64,000 bases of DNA from Hydractinia symbiolongicarpus (GCF_029227915.1 NC_079876.1:34703828-34767827), one strand, 5' to 3'; counted from the stretch's first letter, positions 12,110 through 25,650 are shown. Made by a program: numbers and translations. The notes: generated from the sequence alone by a model not told the origin.

Positions 12110-13755
12110 GGCTTGGATTGGTCCCGCAGTAAAGAATGACTTTTTTATATTAATTTTTATTTGAAGCGCTACCACAGCGCCCAGTGTAATTGCTGAGTTT
12201 CGGCAATCATGTCAAATTAGGAAGAATGTTATTTCTTGGAGTCCCATTTTCTCATTTATCACATTTATTAGGTCACAGTCCAAAGTTTGTTCAAGTAAGT
12301 CCCACATTCAATCGTTTCATTGTTAAAAGCGATGCAACCTAGTAATATCAAAAAAAAATATCGCTAAATACATGTTGGTACGAATATGTGACCCAACAGT
12401 TGTAACTCAAACGGACTGACACTGTTAGAAAGACAATGAAATGTAGTTTCTGAAACTATCGCTATTTCTTCAGCGCGCGCTAACGGCTAGGATTAGTCCC
12501 ACAGTAAAAAAATGACTTTCTTTAGCTTAATTCTTAAATGAAGCGCTACAACAGCGCCCAGTGTAATCGCTGAGGCTCCGCAATTATTTCAAATTAAGAA
12601 GAATGTTATTTCTTGGAGTCAAATTGTCTCTTTTATCACATTTATCAGGTGACAGTCCATACTCAGTTTAATTAAGTACCACAGTCAATCGTTTCACTGT
12701 TAAAAGCCATACAACCTAGTAGTACCGGAAAAATATCACAAAATACATGTTGGTACGCATATGTGACTCAACCGTTTTAATCCAGCGGATTGATACTGTT
12801 AGAAAGTCAATGAAATGTAGTTTTTGAAACTGTCGCTTTTTTTTCAGCGCGCGATAACGGCTAGGATTGGTCCCACAGTAAAAAATGACAGATTTATCTA
12901 AATTCTTAAATGAAGCGCTACCCCAGCGCCCAGTGTAATCGCTGAGTTCCGGCAATCATGTCAAATTAAAAAGATTGTTATTTCTTGGAGTCCACTTGTC
13001 TCACTTATAACATTTTTAAGGTCACAGTCCATAATCAGTTCAATTAAGTCCCACAGTCAATTGTTTCACTGTTAAAAGCCATACAACCTAGTAATACCGG
13101 AAAAATAGCACGAAACACATGTTGGTACAAATAGGTGACCCAACCGTTGTAACTCAAACGGACTGACACCGTTAGAAAGTCAATGAAATGTAGTTTTTGA
13201 GACTGTCGCTATTTTTTCAGCGCGCGCTAACGGCTAGGATTGGTCCCACAGTAAAAAAATGACTTTCTTTAACTTAATTCTTAAATGAAGCGCTACAACA
13301 GCGCCCAGTGTAATCGCTGAGGTTCTGCAATTATGTCAAATTAAGAAGAATGTTATTTCTTGGAGTCCAATTGTCTCATTTATCACATTTATCAGGTCAC
13401 AGTCCAAAATCAGTTCAATTAAGTACCACAGTCAATCGTTTCACGGTTAAAAGCGATGCAACCTAGTAATATCAGAAAAACAATTCGCTAAATACATGTT
13501 GGTACGAATATGTGACCCAACCGTTGTAACTCAAACGGACTGACACCGTTAGAAAGTCAATGAAATGTAGTTTTTGAGACTTCGCTATTTTTTCAGCACG
13601 CGCTAACGGCTAGGATTGGTCCCACAGTAAAAAAATGACTTTCTTTAGCTTAATTCTTAAATGAAGCGCTACAACAGCGCCCAGTGTGATAGCTGAGGTT
13701 TCGCAATTATGTCAAATTAAGAAGAATGTTATTTCTTGGAGTCCAATTGTCTCAC
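12110..13755 (+). repeat. Hexamer-spaced block, copy 1
   Basis: About 1.64 kb that recurs at 14,355-16,000 with offset 2,245-2,246 (six monomers). Anchors: TATATTAATTTTTATT at 12146 and 14391, and the one-base deletion GAGACTTCGC (for GAGACTGTCGC) at 13576 and 15822. Other shared variants are GTTTGTTCAAGTAAGTCCC and ATAGCACGAAACACATG. Confidence 0.8.
12166..12180. other. GCGCT-ACCAC-AGCGC inverted repeat (example)
   Basis: A 5 bp perfect stem with a 5 nt loop. It occurs in most monomers from about 12 kb onward, sometimes with the loop ACAAC and the stem intact. In subfamily A the right arm is AACGC and the stem is lost. The feature is therefore subfamily-specific. Confidence 0.5.
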
Positions 13756-14115
13756 CTTCACATTTATAAGGTCACAGTCCATAATCAGTTCAATTAAGTC
13801 TCACAGTCAATCGTTTCACTGTTAAAAGCCATACAACTTAGTAATACCGGAAAAATATCGCTAAATACATGTTGGTACGAATATGTGACTCAATCGTTGT
13901 AACTCAAACGGATTGATACAGTTAGAAAGTCAATGAAATGTAGCTTTTGAAACTGTCGCTACTTCTTCAGCGCGCGATAACGGATAGGATTGGTCCCACA
14001 GTAAAGAACGAGTTATTTATCTAAATTTTTAAATGAAGCGCTACCACAACGCCCAGTTTAATCGCTGATTTCCGGCAATCATTTCAAATTAAGAAGAATG
14101 TTATTTCTTGGAGTC
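13741..14115 (+). repeat. Isolated subfamily A monomer inside other types
   Basis: A single monomer with full A markers (CTCACCTTCACATTTATAAG, ACTTAGTAATACCGG, GATTGATACAG, AACGGATAGG) is flanked by the later types. It shares the private variants CTCAATCGTT and TGTAGCTTTTG with the monomer near 7,070-7,440, about 6.7 kb upstream. Both boundaries are switches at homologous positions, so conversion or double crossover is likely. Confidence 0.8.
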
Positions 14116-14354
14116 CACTTGTCTCACTTATAAAATTTTTAAGGTCACAGTCCATAATCAGTTCAATTAGGTCCCACAGTCAATTGTTTCGCTGTTAAAA
14201 GCCATACAACCTAGTAATACCGAAAAAATAGCACGAAACACATGTTGGTACAAATAGGTGACCCAACCGTTGTAAATCAAACGGACTGACACCGTTAAAA
14301 AGTCAATGAAATGTAGTTTTTGAAACTGTCGCTATTTCTTCAGCGCGCGACAAC

Positions 14355-16000
14355 GGCTAGGATTGGTCCCGCAGTAAAGAATGACTTTTTTATATTAATT
14401 TTTATTTGAAGCGCTACCACAGCGCCCAGTGTAATCGCTGAGTTTCGGCAATCATGTCAAATTAGGAAGAATGTTATTTCTTGGAGTCCCATTTTCTCAT
14501 TTATCACATTTATTAGGTCACAGTCCAAAGTTTGTTCAAGTAAGTCCCACATTCAATCGTTTCATTGTTAAAAGCGATGCAACCTAGTAATATCAAAAAA
14601 AAATATCGCTAAATACATGTTGGTACGAATATGTGACCCAACAGTTGTAACTCAAACGGACTGACACTGTTAGAAAGACAATGAAATGTAGTTTTTGAAA
14701 CTATCGCTATTTCTTCAGCGCGCGCTAACGGCTAGGATTAGTCCCACAGTAAAAAAATGACTTTCTTTAGCTTAATTCTTAAATGAAGCGCTACAACAGC
14801 GCCCAGTGTAATCGCTGAGGTTCCGCAATTATTTCAAATTAAGAAGAATGTTATTTCTTGGAGTCAAATTGTCTCTTTTATCACATTTATCAGGTGACAG
14901 TCCATACTCAGTTTAATTAAGTACCACAGTCAATCGTTTCACTGTTAAAAGCCATACAACCTAGTAGTACCGGAAAAATATCACAAAATACATGTTGGTA
15001 CGTATATGTGACTCAACCGTTGTAACTCCAGCGGATTGATGCTGTTAGAAAGTCAATGAAATGTAGTTTTTGAAACTGTCGCTATTTTTTCAGCGCGCGA
15101 TAACGGCTAGGATTGGTCCCACAGTAAAAAATGACAGATTTATCTAAATTCTTAAATGAAGCGCTACCCCAGCGCCCAGTGTAATCGCTGAGTTCCGGCA
15201 ATCATGTCAAATTAAAAAGATTGTTATTTCTTGGAGTCCACTTGTCTCACTTATAACATTTTTAAGGTCACAGTCCATAATCAGTTCAATTAAGTCCCAC
15301 AGTCAATTGTTTCACTGTTAAAAGCCATACAACCTAGTAATACCGGAAAAATAGCACGAAACACATGTTGGTACAAATAGGTGACCCAACCGTTGTAACC
15401 CAAACGGACTGACACCGTTAGAAAGTCAATGAAATGTAGTTTTTGAGACTGTCGCTATTTTTTCAGCGCGCGCTAACGGCTAGGATTGGTCCCACAGTAA
15501 AAAAATGACTTTCTTTAGCTTAATTCTTAAATGAAGCGCTACAACAGCGGCCAGTGTAATCGCTGAGGTTCTGCAATTATGTCAAATTAAGAAGAATATT
15601 ATTTCTTGGAGTCCAATTGTCTCATTTATCACATTTATCAGGTCACAGTCCAAAATCAGTTCAATTAAGTACCACAGTCAATCGTTTCACGGTTAAAAGC
15701 GATGCAACCTAGTAATATCAGAAAAACAATTCGCTAAATACATGTTGGTACGAATATGTGACCCAACCGTTGTAACTCAAACGGACTGACGCCGTTAGAA
15801 AGTCAATGAAATGTAGTTTTTGAGACTTCGCTATTTTTTCAGCGCGCGCTAACGGCTAGGATTGGTCCCACAGTAAAAAAATGACTTTCTTTAGCTTAAT
15901 TCTTAAATGAAGCGCTACAACAGCGCCCAGTGTGATAGCTGAGGTTCCGCAATTATGTCAAATTAAGAAGAATGTTATTTCTTGGAGTCCAATTGTCTCA
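14355..16000 (+). repeat. Hexamer-spaced block, copy 2
   Basis: Matches 12,110-13,755 at offset 2,245-2,246. At the right end it continues with TTTATTAGGTCACAG, whereas copy 1 continues into an embedded A monomer, so the right boundary is a recombination point. Confidence 0.78.
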
Positions 16001-16596
16001 CTTTCACATTTATTAGGTCACAGTCCAAAGTTTGTTCAATTAAGTCCCACAGTCCATCGTTTCATTGTTAAAAGCGATGCAACCTAGTAATACCGGAAAA
16101 ATATCGCTAAATACATGTTGGTACGAATATGTGACTCAACCGTTGTAACTCAAACGGATTGATACAGTTAGAAAGTCAATGAAATATAGTTTTTGAAACT
16201 GTTGCTATTTCTTCAGCGCGCGATAACGGGTAGGATTGGTCCCACAGTAAAGAATGACTTATTTACCTAAACTTTTAAATGAAGCGCTACCACAGCGCCC
16301 AGTGTAATCGCTGAGTTGCAGCAATCACGTCAAATTAAGAAGAATGTTATTTCTTGGAGTTCAATTGTCTCATTTATCACATTTATCAGGTCACACTCCA
16401 AAGTTAGTTCAACTAAGTCCCACAATCAATCGTTTCATAGTTAAAAGCAATGCTACCTAGTAATTTCAGAAAAATATCGCTAAATCCATGTTTGTACGAA
16501 TATGTGACCAAACCGTTGTAACTGAAACGGACTGACACCGTTAAAATGTCAATGAAATGTAGTTTTTAAAACTGTCCCTATTTCTTCAGCGCGCGA

Positions 16597-17851
16597 TAAC
16601 GGATAGGATTGGTCCCACAGTAAAGAATGACTTATTTATCTAAACTCTTAAATGAAGCGCTACCGCAACACTCACTTAAATCGCTGATTTCCGGCAATCA
16701 TTTCAAGTTAAGAAGAATGTTATCTCTTGGAGTCCAATTGTCTCACTTTCACATTTATAAGGTCACAGTCCATAATCAGTTCAATTAAGTCCCACAGTCA
16801 ATCGTTTCACTGTTAAAAGCCATACAACCTAGTAATATCGGAAAAATATCGCTAAATACATGTTGGTACGAATATGTGACCCAACCGTTGTAACTCAAAC
16901 GGATTGACACCGTTAGAAAGTCAATGAAATGTAGTTTTTGAAACTTTCGCTATTTCTTCAGCGCACGATAATGGATAGGATTGGTCCCACAGTAAAGAAC
17001 GACTTATTTATCTAAATTTTTAAATGAAACGCTACCACAATGCCCACTTTAATCGCTGATTTTCAACAATCATTTCATATTAAGAAGAATGTTATTTCTT
17101 GAAGTACAATTGTCTCACTTTCACATTTATAAGGTCACAGTCCATAATCAGTTCAATTAAGTCCCACAGTCAATCGTTTGAAAGTTAAAAGCGATGCAAC
17201 CTAGTAATATCAGAAAAATATCGCTCAATACATGTTGGTACGAATATGTGACCAAACCGTTGTAACTGAAACGGACTGACACCGTGTGAAAGTCAATGAA
17301 ATGCAGTTTTTGGAACTGCCGCTATTTCTTCAGCGCGCGTTAACGGATAGGATTGGTCGCATAGTAAAGAATGACTTATTTGTCTAAACTCTTAAATGAA
17401 GCGCTACCACAGCGGCCAGTGTAATCGCTGAGCTCCGGCAATCATTTCAAATTAAGAAGAATGCTATTTCTTGGAGACCACTTGTCTCACTTATAACATT
17501 TATAAGATCACAGTCCAAAATCAGTTCAATTAAGTACCACAGTCAATCGTTTCACGGTTAAAAGCGATGCAACCTAGTAATATCAGAAAAACAATTCGCT
17601 AAATACATGTTGGTACGAATAGGTGACCCAACCGTTGTAACTCAAACGGACTGACACCGTTATAAATTCAATGAAATGTAGTTTTTGAAACTGTCGCTAT
17701 TTCTTCAGCGCGCGATAACGGCTAGGATTGTTCCCACAGTAAAAAATGACTTTTTATCTAAATTTTTATTTGAAGCGCTACCACAGCGTTCAGTGCAATC
17801 GTTAAGTTGCGGTAATCACGTCAAATTAAGAAGAATGTTATTTCTTGGAGT
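16597..17851 (+). repeat. Long-range duplicated block, copy 2
   Basis: Offset 6,357 from copy 1 (10,240-11,494). After 17,851 the sequence jumps to what copy 1 has at about 11,866: CATAATCACA is at 11881 and 17863, offset 5,982. One monomer (about 375 bp) is therefore missing in register. Confidence 0.78.
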
Positions 17852-19440
17852 CAAATTGTCTCCATAATCACATTTATCAGGTGACAGTCCATAATCAGTT
17901 CAATTAAGTACCACAGTCAATCGTTTCACTGTTAAAAGCCATACAACCTAGTAGTACCGGAAAATTATCACAAAATACATGTTGGTACGCATATGTGACT
18001 CAACCGTTGCAACTCCAGCGGATTGATACTGTTAGAAACTCAATGAAATGTAGTTTTTGAAACTGTCGCTATTTCTTCAGCGCGCGATAACGGCTAGGAT
18101 TGGTCCCACAGTAAAGAATGACAGATTTATCTAAATTCTTAAATGAAGCGCTACCCCAGCGCCCAGTGTAATCGCTGAGTTCCGGCAATCATGTCAAATT
18201 AAAAAGAATGTTATTTCTTGTAGTCCAATTGTCTCACTTATAACATTTTTAAGGTCACAGTCCATAATCAGTTCAATTAAGTCCCACAGTCAATTGTTTC
18301 ACTGTTGAAAGCCATACAACCTAGTAATACCGAAAAAATAGCACGAAACACATTTTGGTACAAATAGGTGACCCAACCGTTGTAACTCAAACGGACTGAC
18401 ACCGTTAAAAAGTCAATGAAATGTAGTTTTTGAAACTGTCGCTATTTCTTCAGCGCGCGACAACGGCTAGGATTGGTCCCGCAGTAAAGAATGATTTTTT
18501 TATATTAATTTTTATTTGAAGCGCTACCACAGCGCCCAGTGTAATCGCTGAGTTTCGGCAATCATGTCAAATTAGGAAGAATGTTATTTCTTGGAGTCCC
18601 ATTTTCTCATTTATCACATTTATTAGGTCACAGTCCAAAGTTTGTTCAAGTAAGTCCCACATTCAATCGTTTCATTGTTAAAAGCGATGCAACCTAGTAG
18701 TACCGGAAAAATATCACAAAATACATGTTGGTACGCATATGTGACTCAACCGTTGTAACTCCAGCGGATTGATACTGTTAGAAAGTCAATGAAATGTACT
18801 TTTTGAAACAGTCGCTATTTCTTCAGCGCGCGATAACGGCTAGGATTGGTCCCACAGTAAAAAATGACAGATTTATCTAAATTCTTAAATGAAGCGCTAC
18901 CCCAGCGCCCAGTGTAATCGCTGAGTTCCGGCAATCATGTCAAATTAAAAAGATTGTTATTTCTTGGAGTCCACTTGTCTCACTTATAACATTTTTAAGG
19001 TCACAGTCCATAATCAGTTCAATTAAGTCCCACAGTCAATTGTTTCACTGTTAAAAGCCATACAACCTAGTAATACCGGAAAAATAGCACGAAACACATG
19101 TTGGTACAAATAGGTGACCCAACCGTTGTAACGCAAACGGACTGACACCGTTAGAAAGTCAATGAAATGTAGTTTTTGAGACTGTCGCTATTTTTTCAGC
19201 GCGCGCTAACGGCTAGGATTGGTCCCACAGTAAAAAAATGACTTTCTTTAGCTTAATTCTTAAATGACGCGCTACCACAGCGTTCAGTGCAATCGTTAAG
19301 TTGCGGTAATCACGTCAAATTAAGAAGAATGTTATTTCTTGGAGTCCAATTGTCTCATTTATCACATTTATCAGGTGACAGTCCATAATCAGTTCAATTA
19401 AGTACCACAGTCAATCGTTTCACTGTTAAAAGCCATACAA

Positions 19441-20186
19441 CCTAGTAGTACCGGAAAATTATCACAAAATACATGTTGGTACGCATATGTGACTCAACCG
19501 TTGCAACTCCAGCGGATTGATACTGTTAGAAACTCAATGAAATGTAGTTTTTGAAACTGTCGCTATTTCTTCAGCGCGCGATAACGGCTAGGATTGGTCC
19601 CACAGTAAAGAATGACAGATTTATCTAAATTCTTAAATGAAGCGCTACCCCAGCGCCCAGTGTAATCGCTGAGTTCCGGCAATCATGTCAAATTAAAAAG
19701 AATGTTATTTCTTGGAGTCCACTTGTCTCACTTATAACATTTTTAAGGTCACAGTCCATAATCAGTTCAATTAAGTCCCACAGTCAATTGTTTCACTGTT
19801 GAAAGCCATACAACCTAGTAATACCGAAAAAATAGCACGAAACACATTTTGGTACAAATAGGTGACCCAACCGTTGTAACTCAAACGGACTGACACCGTT
19901 AAAAAGTCAATGAAATGTAGTTTTTGAAACTGTCGCTATTTCTTCAGCGCGCGACAACGGCTAGGATTGGTCCCGCAGTAAAGAATGATTTTTTTATATT
20001 AATTTTTATTTGAAGCGCTACCACAGCGCCCAGTGTAATCGCTGAGTTTCGGCAATCATGTCAAATTAGGAAGAATGTTATTTCTTGGAGTCCCATTTTC
20101 TCATTTATCACATTTATTAGGTCACAGTCTAAAGTTTGTTCAAGTAAGTCCCACATTCAATCGTTTCATTGTTAAAAGCGATGCAA
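19441..20186 (+). repeat. 746 bp tandem dimer, copy 1
   Basis: Runs from CCTAGTAGTA at 19441 to the next one at 20187. The variant CGTTGCAACTCC is at 19500 and 20246, again 746 apart. Differences from copy 2 are few; one is GGAAAATTATC against GGAAAAATATC. Confidence 0.82.
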
Positions 20187-20932
20187 CCTAGTAGTACCGG
20201 AAAAATATCACAAAATACATGTTGGTACGCATATGTGACTCAACCGTTGCAACTCCAGCGGATTGATACTGTTAGAAACTCAATGAAATGTAGTTTTTGA
20301 AACTGTCGCTATTTCTTCAGCGCGCGATAACGGCTAGGATTGGTCCCACAGTAAAGAATGACAGATTTATCTAAATTCTTAAATGAAGCGCTACCCCAGC
20401 GCCCAGTGTAATCGCTGAGTTCCGGCAATCATGTCAAATTAAAAAGAATGTTATTTCTTGGAGTCCACTTGTCTCACTTATAACATTTTTAAGGTCACAG
20501 TCCATAATCAGTTCAATTAAGTCCCACAGTCAATTGTTTCACTGTTGAAAGCCATACAACCTAGTAATACCGAAAAAATAGCACGAAACACATTTTGGTA
20601 CAAATAGGTGACCCAACCGTTGTAACTCAAACGGACTGACACCGTTAAAAAGTCAATGAAATGTAGTTTTTGAAACTGTCGCTATTTCTTCAGCGCGCGA
20701 CAACGGCTAGGATTGGTCCCGCAGTAAAGAATGATTTTTTTATATTAATTTTTATTTGAAGCGCTACCACAGCGCCCAGTGTAATCGCTGAGTTTCGGCA
20801 ATCATGTCAAATTAGGAAGAATGTTATTTCTTGGAGTCCCATTTTCTCATTTATCACATTTATTAGGTCACAGTCTAAAGTTTGTTCAAGTAAGTCCCAC
20901 ATTCAATCGTTTCATTTTTAAAAGCGATGCAA
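20187..20932 (+). repeat. 746 bp tandem dimer, copy 2
   Basis: Direct repeat of the preceding dimer. The following copy (from 20933) changes to CGTTGTAACTCC and GAAACAGTCGC, which is the 18,693 type, so the tandem ends here. Confidence 0.82.
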
Positions 20933-21249
20933 CCTAGTAGTACCGGAAAAATATCACAAAATACATGTTGGTACGCATATGTGACTCAACCGTTGTAACT
21001 CCAGCGGATTGATACTGTTAGAAAGTCAATGAAATGTAGTTTTTGAAACAGTCGCTATTTCTTCAGCGCGCGATAACGGCTAGGATTGGTCCCACAGTAA
21101 AAAATGACAGATTTATCTAAATTCTTAAATGAAGCGCTACCCCAGCGCCCAGTGTAATTGCTGAGTTCCGGCAATCATGTCAAATTAAAAAGATTGTTAT
21201 TTCTTGGAGTCCACTTGTCTCACTTATAACATTTTTAAGGTCACAGTCC

Positions 21250-22280
21250 ATAATCAGTTCAATTAAGTCCCACAGTCAATTGTTTCACTGTTAAAAGCCA
21301 TACAACTTAGTAATACCGGAAAAATAGCACGAAACACATGTTGGTACAAATAGGTGACCCAACCGTTGTAACGCAAACGGACTGACACCGTTAGAAAGTC
21401 AATGAAATGTAGTTTTTGAGACTGTCGCTATTTTTTCAGCGCGCGCTAACGGCTAGGATTGGTCCCACAGTAAAAAAATGACTTTCTTTAGCTTAATTCT
21501 TAAATGAAGCGCTACAACAGCGCCCAGTGTAATCGCTTAAGTTCTGCAATTATGTCAAATTAAGAAGAATGTTATTTCTTGGAGTCCAATTGTCTCATTT
21601 ATCACATTTATCAGGTCACAGTCCAAAATCAGTTCAATTAAGTACCACAGTCAATCGTTTCACGGTTAAAAGCGATGCAACCTAGTAATATCAGAAAAAC
21701 AATTCGCTAAATACATGTTGGTACGAATATGTGACCCAACCGTTGTAACTCAAACGGACTGACGCCGTTAGAAAGTCAATGAAATGTAGTTTTTGAGACT
21801 TCGCTATTTTTTCAGCGCGCGCTAACGGCTAGGATTGGTCCCACAGTAAAAAAAATGACTTTCTTTAGCTTAATTCTTAAATGAAGCGCTACAACAGCGC
21901 CCAGTGTGATAGCTGAGGTTCCGCAATTATGTCAAATTAAGAAGAATGTTATTTCTTGGAGTCCAATTGTCTCACCTTCACATTTATAAGGTCACAGTCC
22001 ATAATCAGTTGAATTAAGTCTCACAGTCAATCGTTTCACTGTTAAAAGCCATACAACTTAGTAATACCGGAAAAATATCGCTAAATACATGTTGGTACGA
22101 ATATGTGACTCAATCGTTGTAACTCAAATGGATTGATACAGTTAGAAAGTCAATGAAATGTAGCTTTTGAAACTGTCGCTACTTCTTCAGCGCGCGATAA
22201 CGGATAGGATTGGTCCCACAGTAAAGAACGAGTTATTTATCTAAATTTTTAAATGAAGCGCTACCACAACGCCCAGTTTA
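21250..22280 (+). repeat. Copy of 13,030-14,060, with the embedded A monomer
   Basis: Offset 8,219-8,220: GAGACTTCGC at 13576 and 21795, TAGCTTTTGA at 13941 and 22161. The A monomer insert was copied together with its flank. Here the A segment switches at about 22,285 to GATTTTCAGCAATC instead of continuing. Confidence 0.76.
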
Positions 22281-23089
22281 ATCGCTGATTTTCAGCAATC
22301 ATTTCATATTAAGAAGAATGTTATTTCTTGGAGTCCAATTTTCTCATTTATCACATTGATTAGGTCACAGTCCAAAGTTTGTTCAATTAAGTCCCACAGT
22401 CCATCGTTTCATTGTTAAAAGCGATGCAACCTAGTAATATCAAAAAAAATATCGCTAAATACATGTTGGTACGAATATGTGAACCAACCGTTGTAACTCA
22501 AAGGGACTGACCCCGTTAGAAAGTCAATGAAATGTAGTTTTTGAAACTGTCGCTTTTTCTTCAGCGCGCGAGAACGGCTAGGATTGGTCCCACAGTAAAA
22601 AATGACTTATTTCTCTAAATTTTTAAATAAAGCGCCACCACAGCGCGAAGTGTAATCGCTGAGTTTCGGCAATCCCGTCAAATTAAGAAGAATGTTATTT
22701 CTTAGAGTCCAATTGTCTCATTTATCACATTTATCAGGTCACAGTCCAAAATCAGTTCAATTAAGTACTACAGTCAATCGTTTCACCGTTAAAAGCGATG
22801 CAACCTAGTATTATCAGAAAAACAATTCGCTAAATACATGTTGGTACGAATATGTGACCCGACCGTTGTAACTCAAACGGACTGACACCGTTAGAAAGTC
22901 AATGAAATGTAGTTTTTGAGACTGTCGCTATTTTTTCAGCGCGCGCTAACGGCTAGGATTGGTCCCACAGTAAAAAAATGACTTTCTTTAGCTTAATTCT
23001 TAAATGAAGCGCTACAACAGCGCACAGTGTAATTGCTGAGGTTCCGCAATTATGTCAAATTAAGAAGAATGTTATTTCTTGGAGTCCAA

Positions 23090-23600
23090 TTCTCTCACCT
23101 TCACATTTATAAGGTCACAGTCCATAATCAGTTCAATTAAGTCTCACATTCAATCGTTTCACTGTTAAAAGCCATACAACTTAGTAATACCTGAAAAATA
23201 TCGCTAAATACATGTTGGTACGAATATGTGACTCAACCGTTGTAACTCAAACGGATTGATACAGTTAGAAAGTCAATGAAATGTAGTTTTTGAAACTGTC
23301 GCTACTTCTTCAGCGCGCGATAACGGATAGGATTGGTCCCACAGTAAAGAACGAGTTATTTATCTAAATTTTTAAATGAAGCGCTACCACAACGCCCAGT
23401 TTAATCGCTGATTTCCGGCAATCATTTCAAATTAAGAAGAATGTTGTTTCTTGGAGTCCAATTTTCTCACTTTCACATTTATAAAGTCACAGTCCATAAT
23501 CAGTTCAATTAAGTCTCACAGTCAATCATTTCACTGTTAAAAGCCATACAACTTAGTAATACCGGAAAAATATCGCTAAATACATGTTGGTACGAATATG
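23090..23600 (+). repeat. Subfamily A segment inside other types
   Basis: About 1.4 monomers with A markers. It shares CACATTCAATCGTTT and AATACCTGAAAAATATCGC with the monomer starting at 5578. It is bounded on the left by a type with TATGTCAAATTAAG and on the right by a switch to GTGACCAAACCG. This is a second independent intrusion of A sequence. Confidence 0.72.
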
Positions 23601-23689
23601 TGACCAAACCGTTGTAACGGAAACAGACTGACACCGTTAAAATGTCAATGAAATGTAGTTTTTAAAACTGTCCCTATTTTTTCAGCGTG

Positions 23690-24575
23690 CGATAACGGAT
23701 AGGATTGGTCCCACAGTAAAGAATGACTTATTTATCTAAACTCTTAAATGAAGCGCTTCCGCAACACTCACTTTAATTGCTGATTTCCGGCAATCATTTC
23801 AAGTTAAGAAGAATGTTATCTCTTGGAGTCCAATTGTCTCACTTTCACATTTATAAGGTCACAGTCCATAATCAGTTCATTTAAGTCCCACAGTCAATCG
23901 TTTGAAAGTTAAAAGCGATGCAACCTAGTAATATCAAAAAAATATCGCTCAATACATGTTGGTACGAATATGTGACCAAACCGTTGTAACTGAAACGGAC
24001 TGACACCGTTTGAAAGTCAATGAAATGTAGTTTTGGGAACTGCCGCTTTTTCTTCAGCGCGCGTTAACGGATAGGATTGGTCGCATAGTAAAGAATGACT
24101 TATTTGTCTAAACTCTTAAATGAAGCGCTACCACAGCGGCCAGTGTAATCGCTGAGCTCCGGAAATCATTTCAAATTAAGTAGAATGCTATTTCTTGGAG
24201 ACCACTTGTCTCACTTATAACATTTATAAGATCACAGTCCAAAATCAGTTCAATTAAGTACCACAGTCAATCGTTTCACAGTTAAAAGCGATGCAACCTA
24301 GTAATATCAGAAAAACAATTCGCTAAATACATGTTGGTACGAATAGGTGACCCAACCGTTGTAACTCAAACGGACTGACACCGTTAAAAATTCAATGAAA
24401 TGTAGTTTTTGAAACTGTCGCTATTTCTTCAGCGCGCGATAACGGCTAGGATTGGTCCCACAGTAAAAAATGACTTTTTATCTAAATTTTTAATTGAAGC
24501 GCTACCACAGCGTTCAGTGCAATCGTTAAGTTGCGGTAATCACGTCAAATTAAGAAGAATGTTATTTCTTGGAGT
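23690..24575 (+). repeat. Long-range duplicated block, copy 3 (one monomer short)
   Basis: Matches 16,597-17,851, but the offset changes from 7,096 (CTCACTT at 16671 and 23767) to 6,724 (GTTTGAAAGT at 17176 and 23900). Exactly one 372 bp unit is therefore missing between the two anchors. Confidence 0.76.
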
Positions 24576-25650
24576 CAACTTGTCTCACTTATAACATATA
24601 TAGGGTCTCAGTCCAAAATTAGTTCAATTTAGTCCCACAGTCAATCGTTTCATTGTTAAAAGCGATGCAACCTAGTAATATGAGAAAAATATCGCTAAAT
24701 ACATGTTGGTACGAATATGTGACCCAACCGTTGTAACTCAAACGGATTGACACCGTTAAAAAGTCAATGAAATGTAGTTTTTGAAACTGTCTCTATTTCT
24801 TCAGCGCGTGCTAACGGCTAGGATTAGTCCCACAGTAAAAAAATGACTTTCTTTAGCTTAATTCTTAAATAAGGCGCTACAAGAGCGCCCAGTGTAATCG
24901 CTGAGGTTCCGCAATTATTTCAAATTAGGAAGAATGTTATTTCTTGGAGTCAAATTGTCTCCATAATCACATTTATCAGGTGACAGTCCATAATCAGTTC
25001 AATTAAGTACCACAGTCAATCGTTTCACTGTTAAAAGCCATACAACCTAGTAGTACCGGAAAAATATCACAAAATACATGTTGGTACGCATATGTGACTC
25101 AACCGTTGTAACTCCAGCGGATTGATACTGTTAGAAACTCAATGAAATGTAGTTTTTGAAACTGTAGCTATTTCTTCAGCGCGCGATAACGGTTAGGATT
25201 GGTCCCACAGTAAAGAATGACAGATTTATCTAAATTCTTAAATGAAGCGCTACCCCAGCGCCCAGTGTTATCGCTGAGTTCCGGCAATCATGTCAAATTA
25301 AAAAGAATGTTATTTTTTGGAGTCCACTTGTCTCACTTATCACATTTTTAAGGTCACAGTCCATAATCAGTTCAATTAAGTCCCACAGTCAATTGTTTCA
25401 CTGTTAAAAGCCATACAACCTAGTAATACCGAAAAAATAGCACGAAACACATGTTGGTACAAATAGGTGACCCAACCGTTGTAACTCAAACGGACTGACA
25501 CCGTTAAAAAGTCAATGAAATGTAGTTTTTGAAACTGTCGCTATTTCTTCAGCGCGCGACAACGGCTAGGATTGGTCCCGCAGTAAAGAATGACTTTTTT
25601 ATATTAATTTTTATTTGAAGCGCTACCACAGCGCCCAGTGTAATCGCTGA

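Larger units (their letters stand above)
7440..12110 (+). repeat. Mixed block of A and type B monomers
   Basis: From here monomers with AGTCCCACAG, GCGATGCAACCTAG, AATATCAGAAAA and GACTGACACCG (type B) alternate with A monomers. A marker, GTTTGAAAGTTAAAAGCGAT, sits at 8211, 9329 and 10819. Some monomers are chimeric: the one starting near 8,925 begins as A and switches to type B at about 9,030. An insertion variant reading AAAAACAATTCGC in place of AAAAATATCGC first appears near 8,625. Confidence 0.8.
17947..21560 (+). repeat. Dimer and hexamer higher-order region
   Basis: The CCTAGTAGTACCGG variant is at 17947, 18693, 19441, 20187 and 20933, i.e. spacing 746-748, two monomers each. A six-monomer step is also visible: GAAACAGTCGC at 18805 and 21045 (offset 2,240). 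The TATATTAATTTTTATT type alternates with the ATCACAAAATACATG type. Confidence 0.8.
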
